Assembly: GCA_009746045.1 (NCBI GenBank)
Contig: RPFO01001449.1
Span: 1-49,681 of the forward strand
Direction of reading: 5' to 3'
Length of the DNA: 49,681 bases
DNA from: Mesostigma viride
Taxonomy: Eukaryota > Streptophyta > Mesostigmatophyceae > Mesostigmatales > Mesostigmataceae
How positions within the stretch are numbered: position 1 is the stretch's first letter; each line of letters opens with the position of its first letter. The notes beneath the pieces are model-generated. The model saw nothing but the letters and a program-made list of their open reading frames with translations. It was not told where the DNA came from and did not search any database. Shown here piece by piece: positions 35,265 through 45,701 of this stretch. The translations under genes and the position numbers were made by a program.

Positions 35265-36483
35265 CATTGAGAATGATAGATTACGGAGGTGAGATAGGCA
35301 TGCAACATAAGGAAAAACCCGAGAACTGGGAGAATAACCCTGAAGAAATTAATAGTAATCTGACACAGACATCCAAGGATCACGCCAGCGGCACAAGGTA
35401 CAACTAACTATACATCACAAAACTACACGCAGCAACAGCGCTGCCGGCCCACCATGCAGGCTGGAAGGAATCTAGACCGCATGGGTCGCGACAAAGTCGG
35501 CCCGGGTGCGGCGGAATAACACATCAGCCACGGTGCGAGTGAGGGCGAGTGACAGACGCTGCCGCCAATACGAGGACCACGTGCGGGCCGACCACGGGGC
35601 GGTCTGACCCTCGAGGTCGAGGCGGTCTTCACGGCGCTGGCAGCACTCGTGGAAAAACTCCGCTGTCTTGGGGCCCATGGCCCCGAACTCCTCAAGGACA
35701 AAGGGGATGACCCGGTGGGGCCCCACATTGCCGTAGGAGGCAAACTTGTCGCGCTCAGCCACAGCGGCAGCAGCGCCGGCATCCACAGCCGCCCGGAGGA
35801 TGTGGCGACCGGAAAGCGGCCGAGCCACGGAGACATCGATGAGCAGGTGGCAACCCTGCCCGTCGTAGTCAAGCACGGTAATGTCGGGGCGGTGGTTGGG
35901 TGAGTAGAGGGCGGCCCCATCCGCGTCCTCGCACTTAATGGTGGAGTGGGGAAAGACCGACCGAACCATGGCACACACCACCCGGAGGAGAGCGGTATGG
36001 AGATAGAGGAACCAGTTCTGGTTCTGCTGGCCACCCATGCACGCGATGTAGTGCGTCCCAGTAGTATCCAGAGCAAGCCCGCAGCTGCCGCAGGACGCAC
36101 CCGCCGTGATGAGAGGTTGCGGGGCAAAGAGCTGGTGGCGGAGAGCGATGGCGTAAAGGGCCGGAACCAGTGTGAACAAAGGGCTCATGGGGAGGGCGCG
36201 CAGGAATGCGGACCCCACGCTCCCCTTGCAAGGGAAACGGAGTGAAGCCAAGCCTTCCCCTGATCGTTCAAGCTCGCATGCAGACCCATCCAGTCGGCAC
36301 AGTGTAGTATACCCGCGTAGGTCTTTTGTTGTTTTTCATGAACGCAGGCAGGGAAGACACTAGGACTGACGACAGTGGACACGCCGGGCGTGCCCCGGGG
36401 CAGGCGACGGTGGACGGCCTGAGCGGGGCGGACGAGGTCGCAAGCCTGCTGGATCCCGAGGTAAGAATCCTGCACAGCCTGCG
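35265..36483 (-). mobile_element. L1: 5'-truncated LINE fragment
   Basis: A 1.2-kb minus-strand insertion between 20-bp direct repeats. It codes for the end of a LINE ORF with a CCHC zinc motif and restriction-like endonuclease. No poly(A) tail is visible at its left (3') edge, as in several R2/CRE-type lineages. It interrupts the G4 leader, whose motif array resumes at 36510. Confidence 0.8.
35472..36475 (-). pseudogene. L1 C-terminal ORF: CCHC motif and restriction-like endonuclease
   Basis: Two frames overlap near 36190-36250, needing one frameshift. The upstream piece (36185-36475) ends in GKAWLHSV. The downstream piece (35472-36251) carries FLRALPMSPLFTLVPALYAIAL, then CGSC...HYIAC (CCHC), then RPDITVLDYDGQGCHLLIDVSV, the R-PD-D signature of the restriction-like endonuclease of R2/CRE/NeSL/Dualen-type LINEs. 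That enzyme nicks target DNA to start reverse transcription. The RT itself is missing because the copy is 5' truncated. Confidence 0.75.
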
Positions 36484-36503
36484 GAAGGACTTATATATAT
36501 ATT
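36484..36503. repeat. Target-site duplication of L1 (right copy)
   Basis: Exact copy of 35245-35264. Confidence 0.8.
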
Positions 36504-36532
36504 GCTTTACCGATGCCTTACTGCCGTCAGTA

Positions 36533-36757
36533 TCGTTGAAAACCCTGAGTTCTGGCCGCCACCTGGTGTCGTTGAAAGCCGGAGCTCTGGCCGCCACCGG
36601 GTGTCGTTGTAAACTGGGGCTTTAGCCGCTACCGTCGGCAGCCCAACACCACGGGATCGCTGCTGATCCCGCCGAGTATTCCTTACTGGCCGCTCGCCGT
36701 CTAGGTCGTCGTTGAATCCCTTGCGGGATTGCCGCCGACCTGTCCAGCGGTCGTTGA
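36533..36757 (-). promoter_or_regulatory. G4 leader motif array (TCGTTG x5)
   Basis: TCGTTGA-type sites on the plus strand at 36533, 36569, 36604, 36709 and 36751; their spacing matches the G2 leader to within one base per interval. The surrounding sequence is diverged but alignable. Confidence 0.65.
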
Positions 36758-36813
36758 ATAATGGAACCTCTATCTACACCAAGCTCCGCCTTGGTCTTCC
36801 TAACTGGCTACAC

Positions 36814-36838
36814 TAGCTCTCTCTGCGAGAGTTAGCTA
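36814..36838 (-). promoter_or_regulatory. Conserved leader hairpin next to G4 primer site
   Basis: TAGCTCTC/GAGAG-TTAGCTA stem as in G2, with loop TCTGC. Confidence 0.6.
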
Positions 36839-36857
36839 ACCTTGCCAGCAACACAAA

Positions 36858-36869
36858 CCTCCGATACCA
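36858..36869 (-). other. G4 primer-binding site
   Basis: Minus strand TGGTATCGGAGG, one base after the LTR end. It fits the 3' end of an initiator tRNA-Met (CCTCCGATACCA), with two changes from the plant form. Confidence 0.7.
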
Positions 36870-36870
36870 G

Positions 36871-37026
36871 TGTAACGAACCCAGATTTACACGTAAACCT
36901 GAGCTACGTCGCGAAAGATCAACTGTGCCGGTAATAGGAAGAATCAAGGTGGCCTAATGCAGATTGCGCTTCACGACTGGGGTCGTGAGATATCTGGCAC
37001 CGCGACTTGATGCCAAGCTAATTAAA
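36871..37026 (-). repeat. G4 5' LTR, truncated
   Basis: 156 bp from TGTAACGAACCC, aligning with the inner end of the G2 LTR (CAAGGTGGCCTAATGCAGAT, CACGACTGGGGTCGTGAGAT). Homology stops at GCTAATTAA, where G5 sequence begins. Confidence 0.8.
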
Positions 37027-37070
37027 ATGTGTAAAATCAGAGTATTCTGAGTGTGTCCGTACGAAAACGT

Positions 37071-37110
37071 ATAATACCGTATTATACCGTATTATACCGT
37101 ATTATACATT
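37071..37110. repeat. 10-bp tandem repeat
   Basis: Three to four copies of ATTATACCGT, just upstream of the G5 ORF. Confidence 0.8.
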
Positions 37111-37140
37111 ATACTCCACCGTGACCGTATAACGCGTATA

Positions 37141-39036
37141 ATGTACGATTGCACTCTGATGGAGATAGCAGACCAGACAGCGGGCGTAGGATTGGGCGAC
37201 CCTACTCCTACGGACGCGCCGGTAGAGGCACAGTATTCTCCTGAGTATTCGGCCTCCCCTGCGGCGTCCTCCTCTTCAGTGTCGGCGCCTTCCCCTGTCC
37301 CGTCTTCACCGAGGTCGGTCCTGTGCGCATCGGTGGAGCCTACCCCTTTGGGCTCTGGTCGTGAGCCTGATCCTCTTTCGGCGACAGTTTCTGCGATGCA
37401 GGCGCAGATCCAGTCCCTGACGGCGGCCTTCGGGGCCTTCATGGCGGCCCAGGCGCACGCTCCAGCCACGCCAGGTGGGGTGTCTGCCGCAGCTGTGCCC
37501 CCTTCCCCTTCGGTCGCCTTGACGTCTACGGGTCCGTCTGTGCCGCGCGAGCCCTCGACGGCTGCGGTTCCCTCTGTTGCTGCGGCTCCTACGCCTTCGG
37601 CTACCTCTGCGCCTGCTACTGACGTACCTGCGCCTCGGCGCGAGTCCGCCGTCCCAGCGGCCGCGCCCGTCGCCGCCGCGTCCGAGCCGCCCACCATGTC
37701 AGCGCTGCCCTCGCGGGGTTTCTTCAGCGACCCGGGCGGTCTTCCCAGGCTTTGGGAGGGCGGTCCTCCGCAGAGGATCCCGGTGCCTGACTGGAGCTTA
37801 GACGGTAACCAGTCGTATGCCGGATTGCCTGTCCCCACGGGCCCTATTTTCAACATGTGGCCTGGTGGTGCTCCGCCCCCAGAGCCCGGCGCGCCAGCGG
37901 CGGAGGCGGGTCCGTCGCGACCCCCTGCGGCATCGGGTCCGACGCGGCCCCCTGTTGTACCGGCGCCGTCTGCGTCTGTGCCGGTTCCTACCCCTTCGTC
38001 GGCCCCTGTCCCTTCGGCCCCGCGGTCTTTGGCTGCGGTTGTTCGGTCCAGTGGTTCTGACCCTCGCGCCACCCGCGCTGCCGATTCCCTTCGGGAGTTG
38101 TCAGAGGGCGATCGGGATCGGGCCCCTTCTGTGGTGCATGCGACTCCGGAGTCGCGCGACACGCCTGTCTTTGGGTACGGTATGTCTGCGCTCGCCTGCC
38201 GCCAGTGTGACCTGCCGCGCGCCTCCGCCGAGCTTGCCATTTCGCCCATGTCCTACGGTTTCTCTCAGGTGTGTCGGGCGCCGCGGGACCGTGGCCTACC
38301 AGTTGAGACTGATCGGCCTCCTTTCGATATGGTTATTTTAGCTGATCCGGTGTTCCAGGGTGAGATCCTGGTTCGGCGCGTCCTGTATCGCTGGGCTAGG
38401 CGCCACAATGACTTAGACACCTACGGCGGGTTCCAGTGGGCTTACCCTCCGCCTCTGGGCATTATGGCCTCAGATGCCCTTACGGTAGAGTTTCCTGCGG
38501 TGCCGGGTGCCACGTACAGCACGGTCCTTCAGCCCATCCTAGAGTGGGATGCCCGTCGTCCAGCGCCCATCCCGGGCCAGGGTCTGGACTCTCGGGGTCA
38601 TCCTCCTCCCCGGGCTAGCGACTACCTCGAGACGTTCGGGTCGCGACAGTGTGCCCGTCGGTGGCGCTCCCGTGAGATTCGGCATATCCGGTTGTGGCCG
38701 TCCAACGTGGAGCCCCTGGTAGATCTGTTCTTCCCGACGGGTATGCGCCCACGGATCCGGTACCATCGCCTGCTCCTGCGGGCTCTCTGCCTGATCGCGG
38801 TAGAGCCTTTCCTACGCCTCTTTGCCTGTGGTTTCCTGGACTGGGCCCGGGGCCAGGTCGTTCTTACGCAGCATAGGTATTACTGGGCCTTCCTGGGTCT
38901 TTTTCCTGACGGCGTGTGGGCCGATGTTTTCCTCACTGTAGATAGGCACGACAATGCTGAGGATGTGTCTCACTACCAGGCGTACCTGGATGTCCTGCTG
39001 GCCTCCCGTGGTACCTACCAGACGGATGGCCATTAG
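37141..39036 (+). CDS. G5 3' accessory ORF (631 aa)
   Basis: Intact ORF from ATG 37141 (MYDCTLMEIADQ) to TAG. Residues 1-~335 are Pro/Ala/Ser-rich, with one short helix near 82-105. From ~residue 340 it is globular, and the tail resembles the G1/G2 accessory protein: CGFLDWARGQVVLTQ, YYWAFLGLFPDGVWADVF, SHYQAYLDVL against CGVVDKSALTLMF, YLAGFLAMWPEGTWVELS, SPYQVAFERDL. Like those, it sits directly before a polypurine tract and LTR. No membrane span or signal peptide is clear. The function is unknown. The N-terminal HERECxCxxC domain of G1/G2 is not evident here. The long minus-strand frame across it is a shadow. Confidence 0.75.
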   Translation: MYDCTLMEIADQTAGVGLGDPTPTDAPVEAQYSPEYSASPAASSSSVSAPSPVPSSPRSVLCASVEPTPLGSGREPDPLSATVSAMQAQIQSLTAAFGAFMAAQAHAPATPGGVSAAAVPPSPSVALTSTGPSVPREPSTAAVPSVAAAPTPSATSAPATDVPAPRRESAVPAAAPVAAASEPPTMSALPSRGFFSDPGGLPRLWEGGPPQRIPVPDWSLDGNQSYAGLPVPTGPIFNMWPGGAPPPEPGAPAAEAGPSRPPAASGPTRPPVVPAPSASVPVPTPSSAPVPSAPRSLAAVVRSSGSDPRATRAADSLRELSEGDRDRAPSVVHATPESRDTPVFGYGMSALACRQCDLPRASAELAISPMSYGFSQVCRAPRDRGLPVETDRPPFDMVILADPVFQGEILVRRVLYRWARRHNDLDTYGGFQWAYPPPLGIMASDALTVEFPAVPGATYSTVLQPILEWDARRPAPIPGQGLDSRGHPPPRASDYLETFGSRQCARRWRSREIRHIRLWPSNVEPLVDLFFPTGMRPRIRYHRLLLRALCLIAVEPFLRLFACGFLDWARGQVVLTQHRYYWAFLGLFPDGVWADVFLTVDRHDNAEDVSHYQAYLDVLLASRGTYQTDGH

Positions 39037-39392
39037 ATAGAGGGCCTTAGGCCCGACCTGAGGGTGTTGTCCCTCCGGTATATAGAGTCGCCCTCACGTT
39101 CTGGCCAGTTGATTGGCTGTTCTTGGTCCTTGGTGCTGATGTGTTTACTCTGTGTGTCCTGCCCAGTGCCGTCCCCCCCCGGCAAGGACTCTGTTCCAGG
39201 CAGTTAGGGGAACCTCCCACCAGGCTTGGTGCTGGCTAACCCTACACCACCCGGCGTGGTGGTGGAGACCGTGTGAACTATTGGTGCTTTGTATCTGGGA
39301 TGGTCTACTGACTGTGTTGGTGTGTGCTGGGTGCATTAGGTTTCCTACCCCTTGTTTTCCTCCCTGTGCGTAGGGAGAGGGCTCCCTACCTT
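39037..39392 (+). other. G5 3' UTR
   Basis: No ORF. The shared 3' UTR motif of G1/G2/G3/D1 is not recognisable here. Confidence 0.5.
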
Positions 39393-39406
39393 TGTGGGGG
39401 GGGAGG
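39393..39406 (+). other. G5 polypurine tract
   Basis: TGTGGGGGGGGAGG directly before the TG of the LTR. Confidence 0.75.
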
Positions 39407-39983
39407 TGTTACATCGCGTAACAATTCGTTGTAGTTACGGACGTAAATTAGGTCTCTTGCCTCGGTTGTCCCTAGGTTTACGTGTAGTTCCTATCGGGAC
39501 ATTACTGTCCTCGTAACAGTACTGTGGTACATTGGGTGCCTTTGGGCGCCGCGCCGCGTACTTTATTAGTGGTCCTCATCCTTTGGTAGAATGTAGTGGA
39601 CCAGCGTGCATCTGTGCACCTGCCTGTGTTTCTGTGGTTTTGAAGGCGAGGGCCAGGTCGGCCCGAGCCTGTTGGACCGTTGGTGACCATTTATGCACGT
39701 TCCGCTCCTTGTGTGGGCACTCGGCGTGTGTTAAATGAATTAACACTGACATATAGGCTTGGGTCACGGCAGTGTAGTTGTGTTTCCTTCCTCTTTTCCT
39801 GGAGTAACGGGTTGTGTAGATGGCTTATGGCGTATTATAGTAATACTTACGTTAATGCACTGAGATCTGGATCGTCTCGTTCGTCTTTAGTCGCTAGGGG
39901 TTTAACTAGAGGCGGTTTGACTAGTTTAGGTAGCATCAGGCCGGGTAGAGGTAGAGGTAGTGGTAGATACCCGAGGCGTAACA
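39407..39983 (+). repeat. G5 3' LTR (probable)
   Basis: Begins TGTTACATCGCG after the polypurine tract; the best right end is GAGGCGTAACA at 39983, giving a 6-bp TGTTAC/GTAACA inverted repeat and 577 bp, similar to the G1 LTR length. No second copy is in the window, so the right edge is inferred. Confidence 0.6.
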
Positions 39984-40310
39984 CTTCCCTCGCGACTGTT
40001 CCCATGTTTTGTCACAATCAAACCGGCGTTAAGCCGGTTGGCAATTAAGCAACCCGCCAAAAAGAGAGTCGAAGAGGGTTAAAACACACACAGTTGTGGT
40101 ATAAAACGCAGGCACTGCGCCGGCGTGGCTGCCCACGGCGTGTTTTGCAGCCCGCCTTCAGTTTGTCCAAAATATCTGGCCTGGAAAATGGACTTCGGCC
40201 GGCTTTGACGCTGCAGCTGGATCGGGCTTGACGAGAGCTGTCGAATGCCGTATAGAAGTCCGTCAGAGGAGGAGGTGGTGGGCTGCTAGCCTAATTCTAC
40301 CGTTAAGTTG

Positions 40311-40372
40311 CGTTCCCGCGTTAAGTTGCGGCGCCAAGTTTGAGGGGGCGATCGCAACTTAACGCGGGAATG
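40311..40372. repeat. Inverted repeat / hairpin
   Basis: Arms CGTTCCCGCGTTAAGTTGCG and CGCAACTTAACGCGGGAATG (19 of 20 pair) around a 22-bp spacer. Part of the arm (GTTAAGTTGCG) is also duplicated just to the left at 40302. Confidence 0.8.
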
Positions 40373-40483
40373 ACTGTACACGCCAGCAAGAGACGCCAAA
40401 AAAAAAAAAAGAGACGTCAAGGTCAGGCCCGGCGCGGCTCCCAACTTGCGGCAGACAAGAGCAGAGAAATTACGGTAGTCTCG

Positions 40484-40536
40484 ATAATGGCGTCGCGATT
40501 GAGGATGGCGTCGCCATTGAGGATGGCGTCGCGAAC
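40484..40536 (+). repeat. 18-bp tandem repeat
   Basis: About three units of GAGGATGGCGTCGCCATT type. Confidence 0.75.
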
Positions 40537-41837
40537 TTAACGAACATCCGATCAGTTGCTCGGTATTATTAGGAGGAACGTATTCATCATCGAAACTCCA
40601 CGCCGCGCTAGTGCATTGATATCAGTGCCTCGATCGTCACACCGGCTACGTATACACAGGTGCCGCAACGTCGCCAGTACGCCGGCGACGCCACGACGAC
40701 CTCTATATCGGCTGCTTGCGAGGTACGTCATCTCGTACTCAGTGAGAGTACATAAATATCTCTTAGTTGGGTGTATCCTTGAATGTATTGCAATACACTT
40801 GATCTCTTGGGGCGCGGGTAATGGCGGTGCGGGGTGGCAGGCTAGGGGAACTGCGAGCTGCCGGGTTGTGGAGGAAGGGGCGGAACTAGACTAGCGCTGA
40901 GGACCACCGCGTGGATACATACGGGCTGTGCTGAGTGCTTGTGAGAGCCTGGTCTTCCAACGACAGGAATAAGCAAGGTTTGTAGCTTAGAGCTTTGCCT
41001 TGCCCTGCACCGAGCTGTCTCAGTGTGCCCAGCGTACACCTCGACCTACATACTGTCAGGGTGGATGACCGCTGCCCACGAAAGAAGAGACGCCTGGGCA
41101 ACGAGGTTGCCATGGCAGCATGCCTCGGTTGCTCCTACCAGGTCTTGGCAAGACAGATGACCGATACTGGGGATGGACAAATCCCTAACGTTCATGTCAC
41201 TGAACGTCCTGGATTTGCTAAGGCTGACATACCCTGATGAGTTCCTAGCTCTGCAGATCCTGTCAGTCCTGTGTTCCTGTGGTTGGCCAGCCAGCAGCAT
41301 CTCGGTACACTCCGAGACTCTATGCCGAAGCACCACAGTACCACAGGACCAGCTACTTAGCAGACTAGGAACTATCAAGTACTGTCCCTACCCAGATCTT
41401 GTCCCGTGGATGTTCTGGGCTCCACGTGGTGCGCAGGATATAGGACACACATTCCTGTACTGCCACGCGCATCAGACCATCACGTGACCAAGACGGCACT
41501 GCCAAGCCTCTGGGCGGCATCAGTCTTAGGGGGCTCCAACTGCGTTGCAAAGGTCCTCACCAGCTGTATGCACTTAGCATATTGGCGTCCCTAGATGCTA
41601 AAGCTGATATGAGGTGGATTGGCTCCATATATAACTAAACTGAACCTTTTCTATGCGAAAAGGTGCGAAGTAAGGAAGGGGAGGGGATTTATGGGAAAAC
41701 TGCTAGTTTCCATCCCGTCCATTGCTATGCACTGAGGTGGGGATTTGCCGTAAATGTGCTGTTTCCCATCATGTCTTTGCCCGCCGGGGTGTCAGAGAAA
41801 GATATTAGTTCCCATGCCGTCGTTGTCTCAAGGGCCG

Positions 41838-43376
41838 GGGAGGGGGGAGGGGGAGGGGGAGAGGGGAGAGGGGGAGATCGAGGGGGGAGAGGGGGAGAGG
41901 GGGAGAGGGGGAGAGGGGGGAGAGGGGGAGAGGGGGGAGAGGGGGAGAGGGGGGAGATCGAGGGGGAGATCGAGGGGGGAGAGGGGGGAGAGGGGGGAGA
42001 GGGGGGAGAGGGGGAGAGGGGGGAGGGGGGAGAGGGAGAGGGGGAGAGGGGGAGAGGGGGGAGAGGGGGAGAGGGGGAGAGGGGGGAGAGGGGGGAGAGG
42101 GGGAGAGGGGGAGAGGGGGGAGAGGGGAGAGGGGGAGAGGGGGAGAGGGGAGAGGGGGAGAGGGGGGAGAGGGGGAGAGGGGGGAGAGGGGGGAGAGGGG
42201 GAGAGGGGGGAGAGGGGGAGAGGGGGAGAGGGGGAGAGGGGGAGAGGGGAGAGGGGAGAGGGGGGAGAGGGGGGAGAGGGGGAGAGGGGGAGAGGGGGAG
42301 AGGGGGGAGAGGGGGAGAGGGGGGAGAGGGGGAGAGGGGGGAGAGGGGGAGAGGGGGGAGAGGGGGAGAGGGGGGAGAGGGGGAGAGGGGAGAGGGGAGA
42401 GGGGGAGAGGGGGGAGAGGGGGGAGAGGGGGAGAGGGGGGAGGGGGGAGAGGGGGAGAGGGGGAGAGGGGGAGAGGGGAGAGGGGGGAGAGGGGGAGAGG
42501 GGGGAGAGGGGAGAGGGGGGAGAGGGGGAGAGGGGGGAGAGGGGGGAGAGGGGGAGAGGGGGAGAGGGGGAGAGGGGGGAGAGGGGGGAGAGGGGGGAGA
42601 GGGGGGAGAGGGGGGAGAGGGGGAGAGGGGGAGAGGGGGGAGAGGGGGGAGAGGGGAGAGGGGGGAGAGGGGGAGAGGGGGGAGAGGGGGGAGAGGGGAG
42701 AGGAGAGGGGGAGAGGGGGAGAGGGGGGAGAGGGGGGAGAGGGGGGAGAGGGGGAGAGGGGGAGAGGGGGGAGAGGGGGAGGGGAGAGGGGGGAGAGGGG
42801 AGAGGGGGGAGAGGGGGGAGGGGGAGAGGGGGAGAGGGGGAGAGGGGGAGAGGGGGGAGAGGGGGAGAGGGGGAGAGGGGGGAGAGGGGGGAGAGGGGGG
42901 AGAGGGGAGAGGGGGGAGAGGGGGAGAGGGGGGAGAGGGGGGAGAGGGGGAGAGGGGGAGAGGGGGGAGAGGGGGAGAGGGGGGAGAGGGGGAGAGGGGA
43001 GAGGGGGAGAGGGGGGAGAGGGGGAGAGGGGGGAGAGGGGGAGAGGGGAGAGGGGGAGAGGGGGAGAGGGGAGAGGGGGAGAGGGGGGAGAGGGGGAGAG
43101 GGGGGAGAGGGGGAGAGGGGGAGAGGGGGAGAGGGAGAGGGGGGAGAGGGGGAGAGGGGGAGAGGGGGAGAGGGGGGAGAGGGGAGAGGGGGAGAGGGGG
43201 AGAGGGGGGAGAGGGGGGAGAGGGGGGAGAGGGGGGAGAGGGGGAGAGGGGGAGAGGGGGGAGAGGGGGAGAGGGGGGAGAGGGGGGAGAGGGGGAGAGG
43301 GGGGAGAGGGGGAGAGGGGGGGAGGAGAGGGGAGAGGGGGGAGAGGGGGGAGAGGGGGAGGAGAGGGGGGAGAGGG
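41838..43376 (+). repeat. 1.5-kb purine-only satellite (GGGGAGAG)n
   Basis: Almost uninterrupted 8-10-bp units of a G4-6 run plus AGAG, broken only by a few GATCGA near 41877-41960. All-purine on the plus strand, so every frame on either strand lacks stops and gives spurious frames of over 500 codons (Gly/Glu/Arg or Pro/Ser/Leu). It can in principle form triplex or G-quadruplex DNA. Confidence 0.95.
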
Positions 43377-44960
43377 GTATGTACAGATGAACGTACGCCC
43401 TTTGATTGACAGCCGTTGCATGCCTATGTACAGTATTTGCTTGCAGTTGATTCACACCATGGACATGCATCTTCTGATCCGTCTAGCTCCATGAGCATGG
43501 TATGATATTGATGGTTACTCGATCTTCCTATTTTATGAAGAAGGCGCATGCTCACCAGACACAGTCCAGCAATACGTTTTGTTATCAATAATAATATGCA
43601 CGCATATAACTTGCTATTGTATTTGGTGCGATGCAGGCATAATTTACCTGCGGCGCCAGTGAATCAACGACTGCCAAGTCCAGTGCCAACATCGGCAGTA
43701 GCATCGGCACTTGTGGCGCAGCATACATATCGAGTGGAAAATGCGCCCCAAGAATTTCATTTTCATCACGGTGCTGCTTCTGGCCTGCCGTTGTACTGTT
43801 TTTGCGGGTACGTATGGCATTGTATGTGGTTGGCTCCACTCTCAGATCTACCTATTTTTATGTGTGGCCAGTTACAGTATGGTAAGTGGTGGCTGGTCAT
43901 CGTTTCCTGATACAACAGTGGACTGATGCAACTGTAACGCCACCTCAGTTGCTTGCACATATTTCTTGTGGGATCCCCAGGTTAGTACATATTTTTTTCT
44001 GCTAAGGCATACTACGTTGTTGGAACTACCCAAGCATGCAGATATGTGGGTCCTAGACCAGGGTGTAGTATGTCTTCTAAAAATAGCATCACCCTTCACC
44101 CATGAGATGATGTACATAACGGGCGGCTCAGTGTCAGAGAAAGGGTGTGCCATGACCTCATGCGGCATTGATGGGACAAATTGATGCTTGAAGTCGTACG
44201 GCAGTTGTGTGCACTGTTCTTAGTTGATTTGCAGGCGTGGTTAAAATTCCATGGTCCTAGCTTGACAATACCACGCCGCCGGCCTCTATCGGTCGTTGTT
44301 ATAGTAAATATAGACTTGTCGACAGTCTTGACAGCTTAAGCCTGACTGCACAGTAGAGTAAGCTTACCCACGGATCGGGGCAAGTAATTCGAAGATTCTA
44401 CAATGCAGATGTGTTCGCTCTCATTTTGACCATAAGGGAAGTCTGGTGATAAGGGGCCAGACATACGGAGCTTGGTGTTACTACAGTATTCAAGTTTTGA
44501 ACTAATTTAAGAAGTTTTCCCCAACAAGTATAGGACATCTATGGACATTATTTATTTGGATAGCGATTATAGTAGTTAGACACCCTGCAGCCACTTATTC
44601 AGGAGATTTGCTTTCCTCTAATGGACGCAGAGTTTTATGCCTCTGCTGTCTATTTAACCCCTAAATGGTTTGGGTTACAGCCGATTTCAAATGCGATTTT
44701 AGGGGACCACCCCCTGAACCAACCAATTATAGTGATCAAGGGTAGGACATCCCTGGGGGCCAAGCAGGTTCATATGTTGCCCCAACGCTTGATATGTATA
44801 CTTACACCTTAGATATCTGCAAGGCGTGCTATAAACTGCTGTCAAAATCAGGGGGGTCAACATGCGTGTTTTCATTTGTGGGAGAACGTGCATGGTGACT
44901 TGTTGTAAAATACTTATGCAACGTCCACTACTTCAGGGAGGATGAAGATTTAGTTGCTGA
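43377..44960. other. No recognisable gene
   Basis: AT-richer sequence with scattered short frames on both strands, and no domain, repeat pair or RNA gene that I can support. Confidence 0.5.
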
Positions 44961-45420
44961 ACAAGCAGAGCTAAACAGGTCATCATTTGGATGAGTATAT
45001 CACAAGTTACATTCTATGCAAGCTGCAAGGGTGACCGTGGCCTAACACTACCAAGGGGATGTGCGCTAGGAAAGCATGGTCGTATCACCTGCCAAAGTGG
45101 GCAACAACCATGCCATTCAACCCACTTCCATACAACCATAACAGGAGAACATATTTGCATGATTATATCACTGTTATATGACAGCTTGGTATGTGTGGGA
45201 GACCATGCATGGATGGAGGGAATGCGCTAGAATACCTACATACCTACAAAGGTTTGTGATATAAGTGTTTATTACCAAGATCACAGGCAGGTTGGACATG
45301 TTTCAGGTGTTTCTTACAAGAATATACAAGGCTAAAACAGGCAAACCTTGACATGACATGGCCAGCATACCTGCACTAGGCACATGGCGGCAGTGGTTTC
45401 TCACAAAAAGTTTTCACTCA
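44961..45420 (+). repeat. Dispersed repeat, copy 1
   Basis: Collinear with 49270-49681. Shared blocks include CAACCATGCC, ACATATTTGCAT/ACATGCTTGCAT, GTATGTGTGGGAGACC/GTATGTGTGAGAGCC, TACCTAC and TTCTTACAAGAATA/TTCTAACAAGAATA. Diverged, noncoding. Confidence 0.7.
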
Positions 45421-45697
45421 CTTTTTGATGCTTGGAAGCACCCTTGAACCAGCATGAGACCACACAATCACGCGGTATGAAAGTGGGAAGAGGATGACTA
45501 ACATCTATATAGAAAAGTGATCATCTATATATAAAACTATACCAAGCATAGAAACCTACACAACCACACTATGGGGCTATGCCTGGTAAGATCATCGAAG
45601 GAGAGGGTTTTAGAGAGGGGCAGAGCCATGGTCAAGAGAGAGCATGGAAACTGTTAAGTAACAATGCCTCACAAGCTTAAACGTATGAGTATAAAAC
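45421..45697. other. No recognisable gene
   Basis: Spacer between the dispersed repeat and T2; includes AT-rich ATCTATATA repeats near 45500-45535. Confidence 0.4.
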
Positions 45698-45701
45698 TTA
45701 A

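Larger units (their letters stand above)
39984..41640. other. No recognisable gene; several small repeats
   Basis: Short frames only. It contains a TATAAAA at 40100-40106, a long hairpin (40311-40372) and an 18-bp tandem repeat of GAGGATGGCGTCGC type (40484-40536). Confidence 0.5.

Noticed and set aside
37092-38249. 385-codon minus-strand frame rich in Gly/Ala
   Set aside because: Shadow of the G5 accessory ORF, caused by its GC-rich Pro/Ala codons.
41046-41487. Possible genes on both strands at 41.0-41.5 kb
   Set aside because: Short frames without family resemblance; stops are frequent in all but one frame per strand.
41663-43470. Four frames over 500 codons, on both strands
   Set aside because: They arise from the purine-only repeat, which cannot encode stops; composition is only Gly/Glu/Arg or Pro/Ser/Leu.
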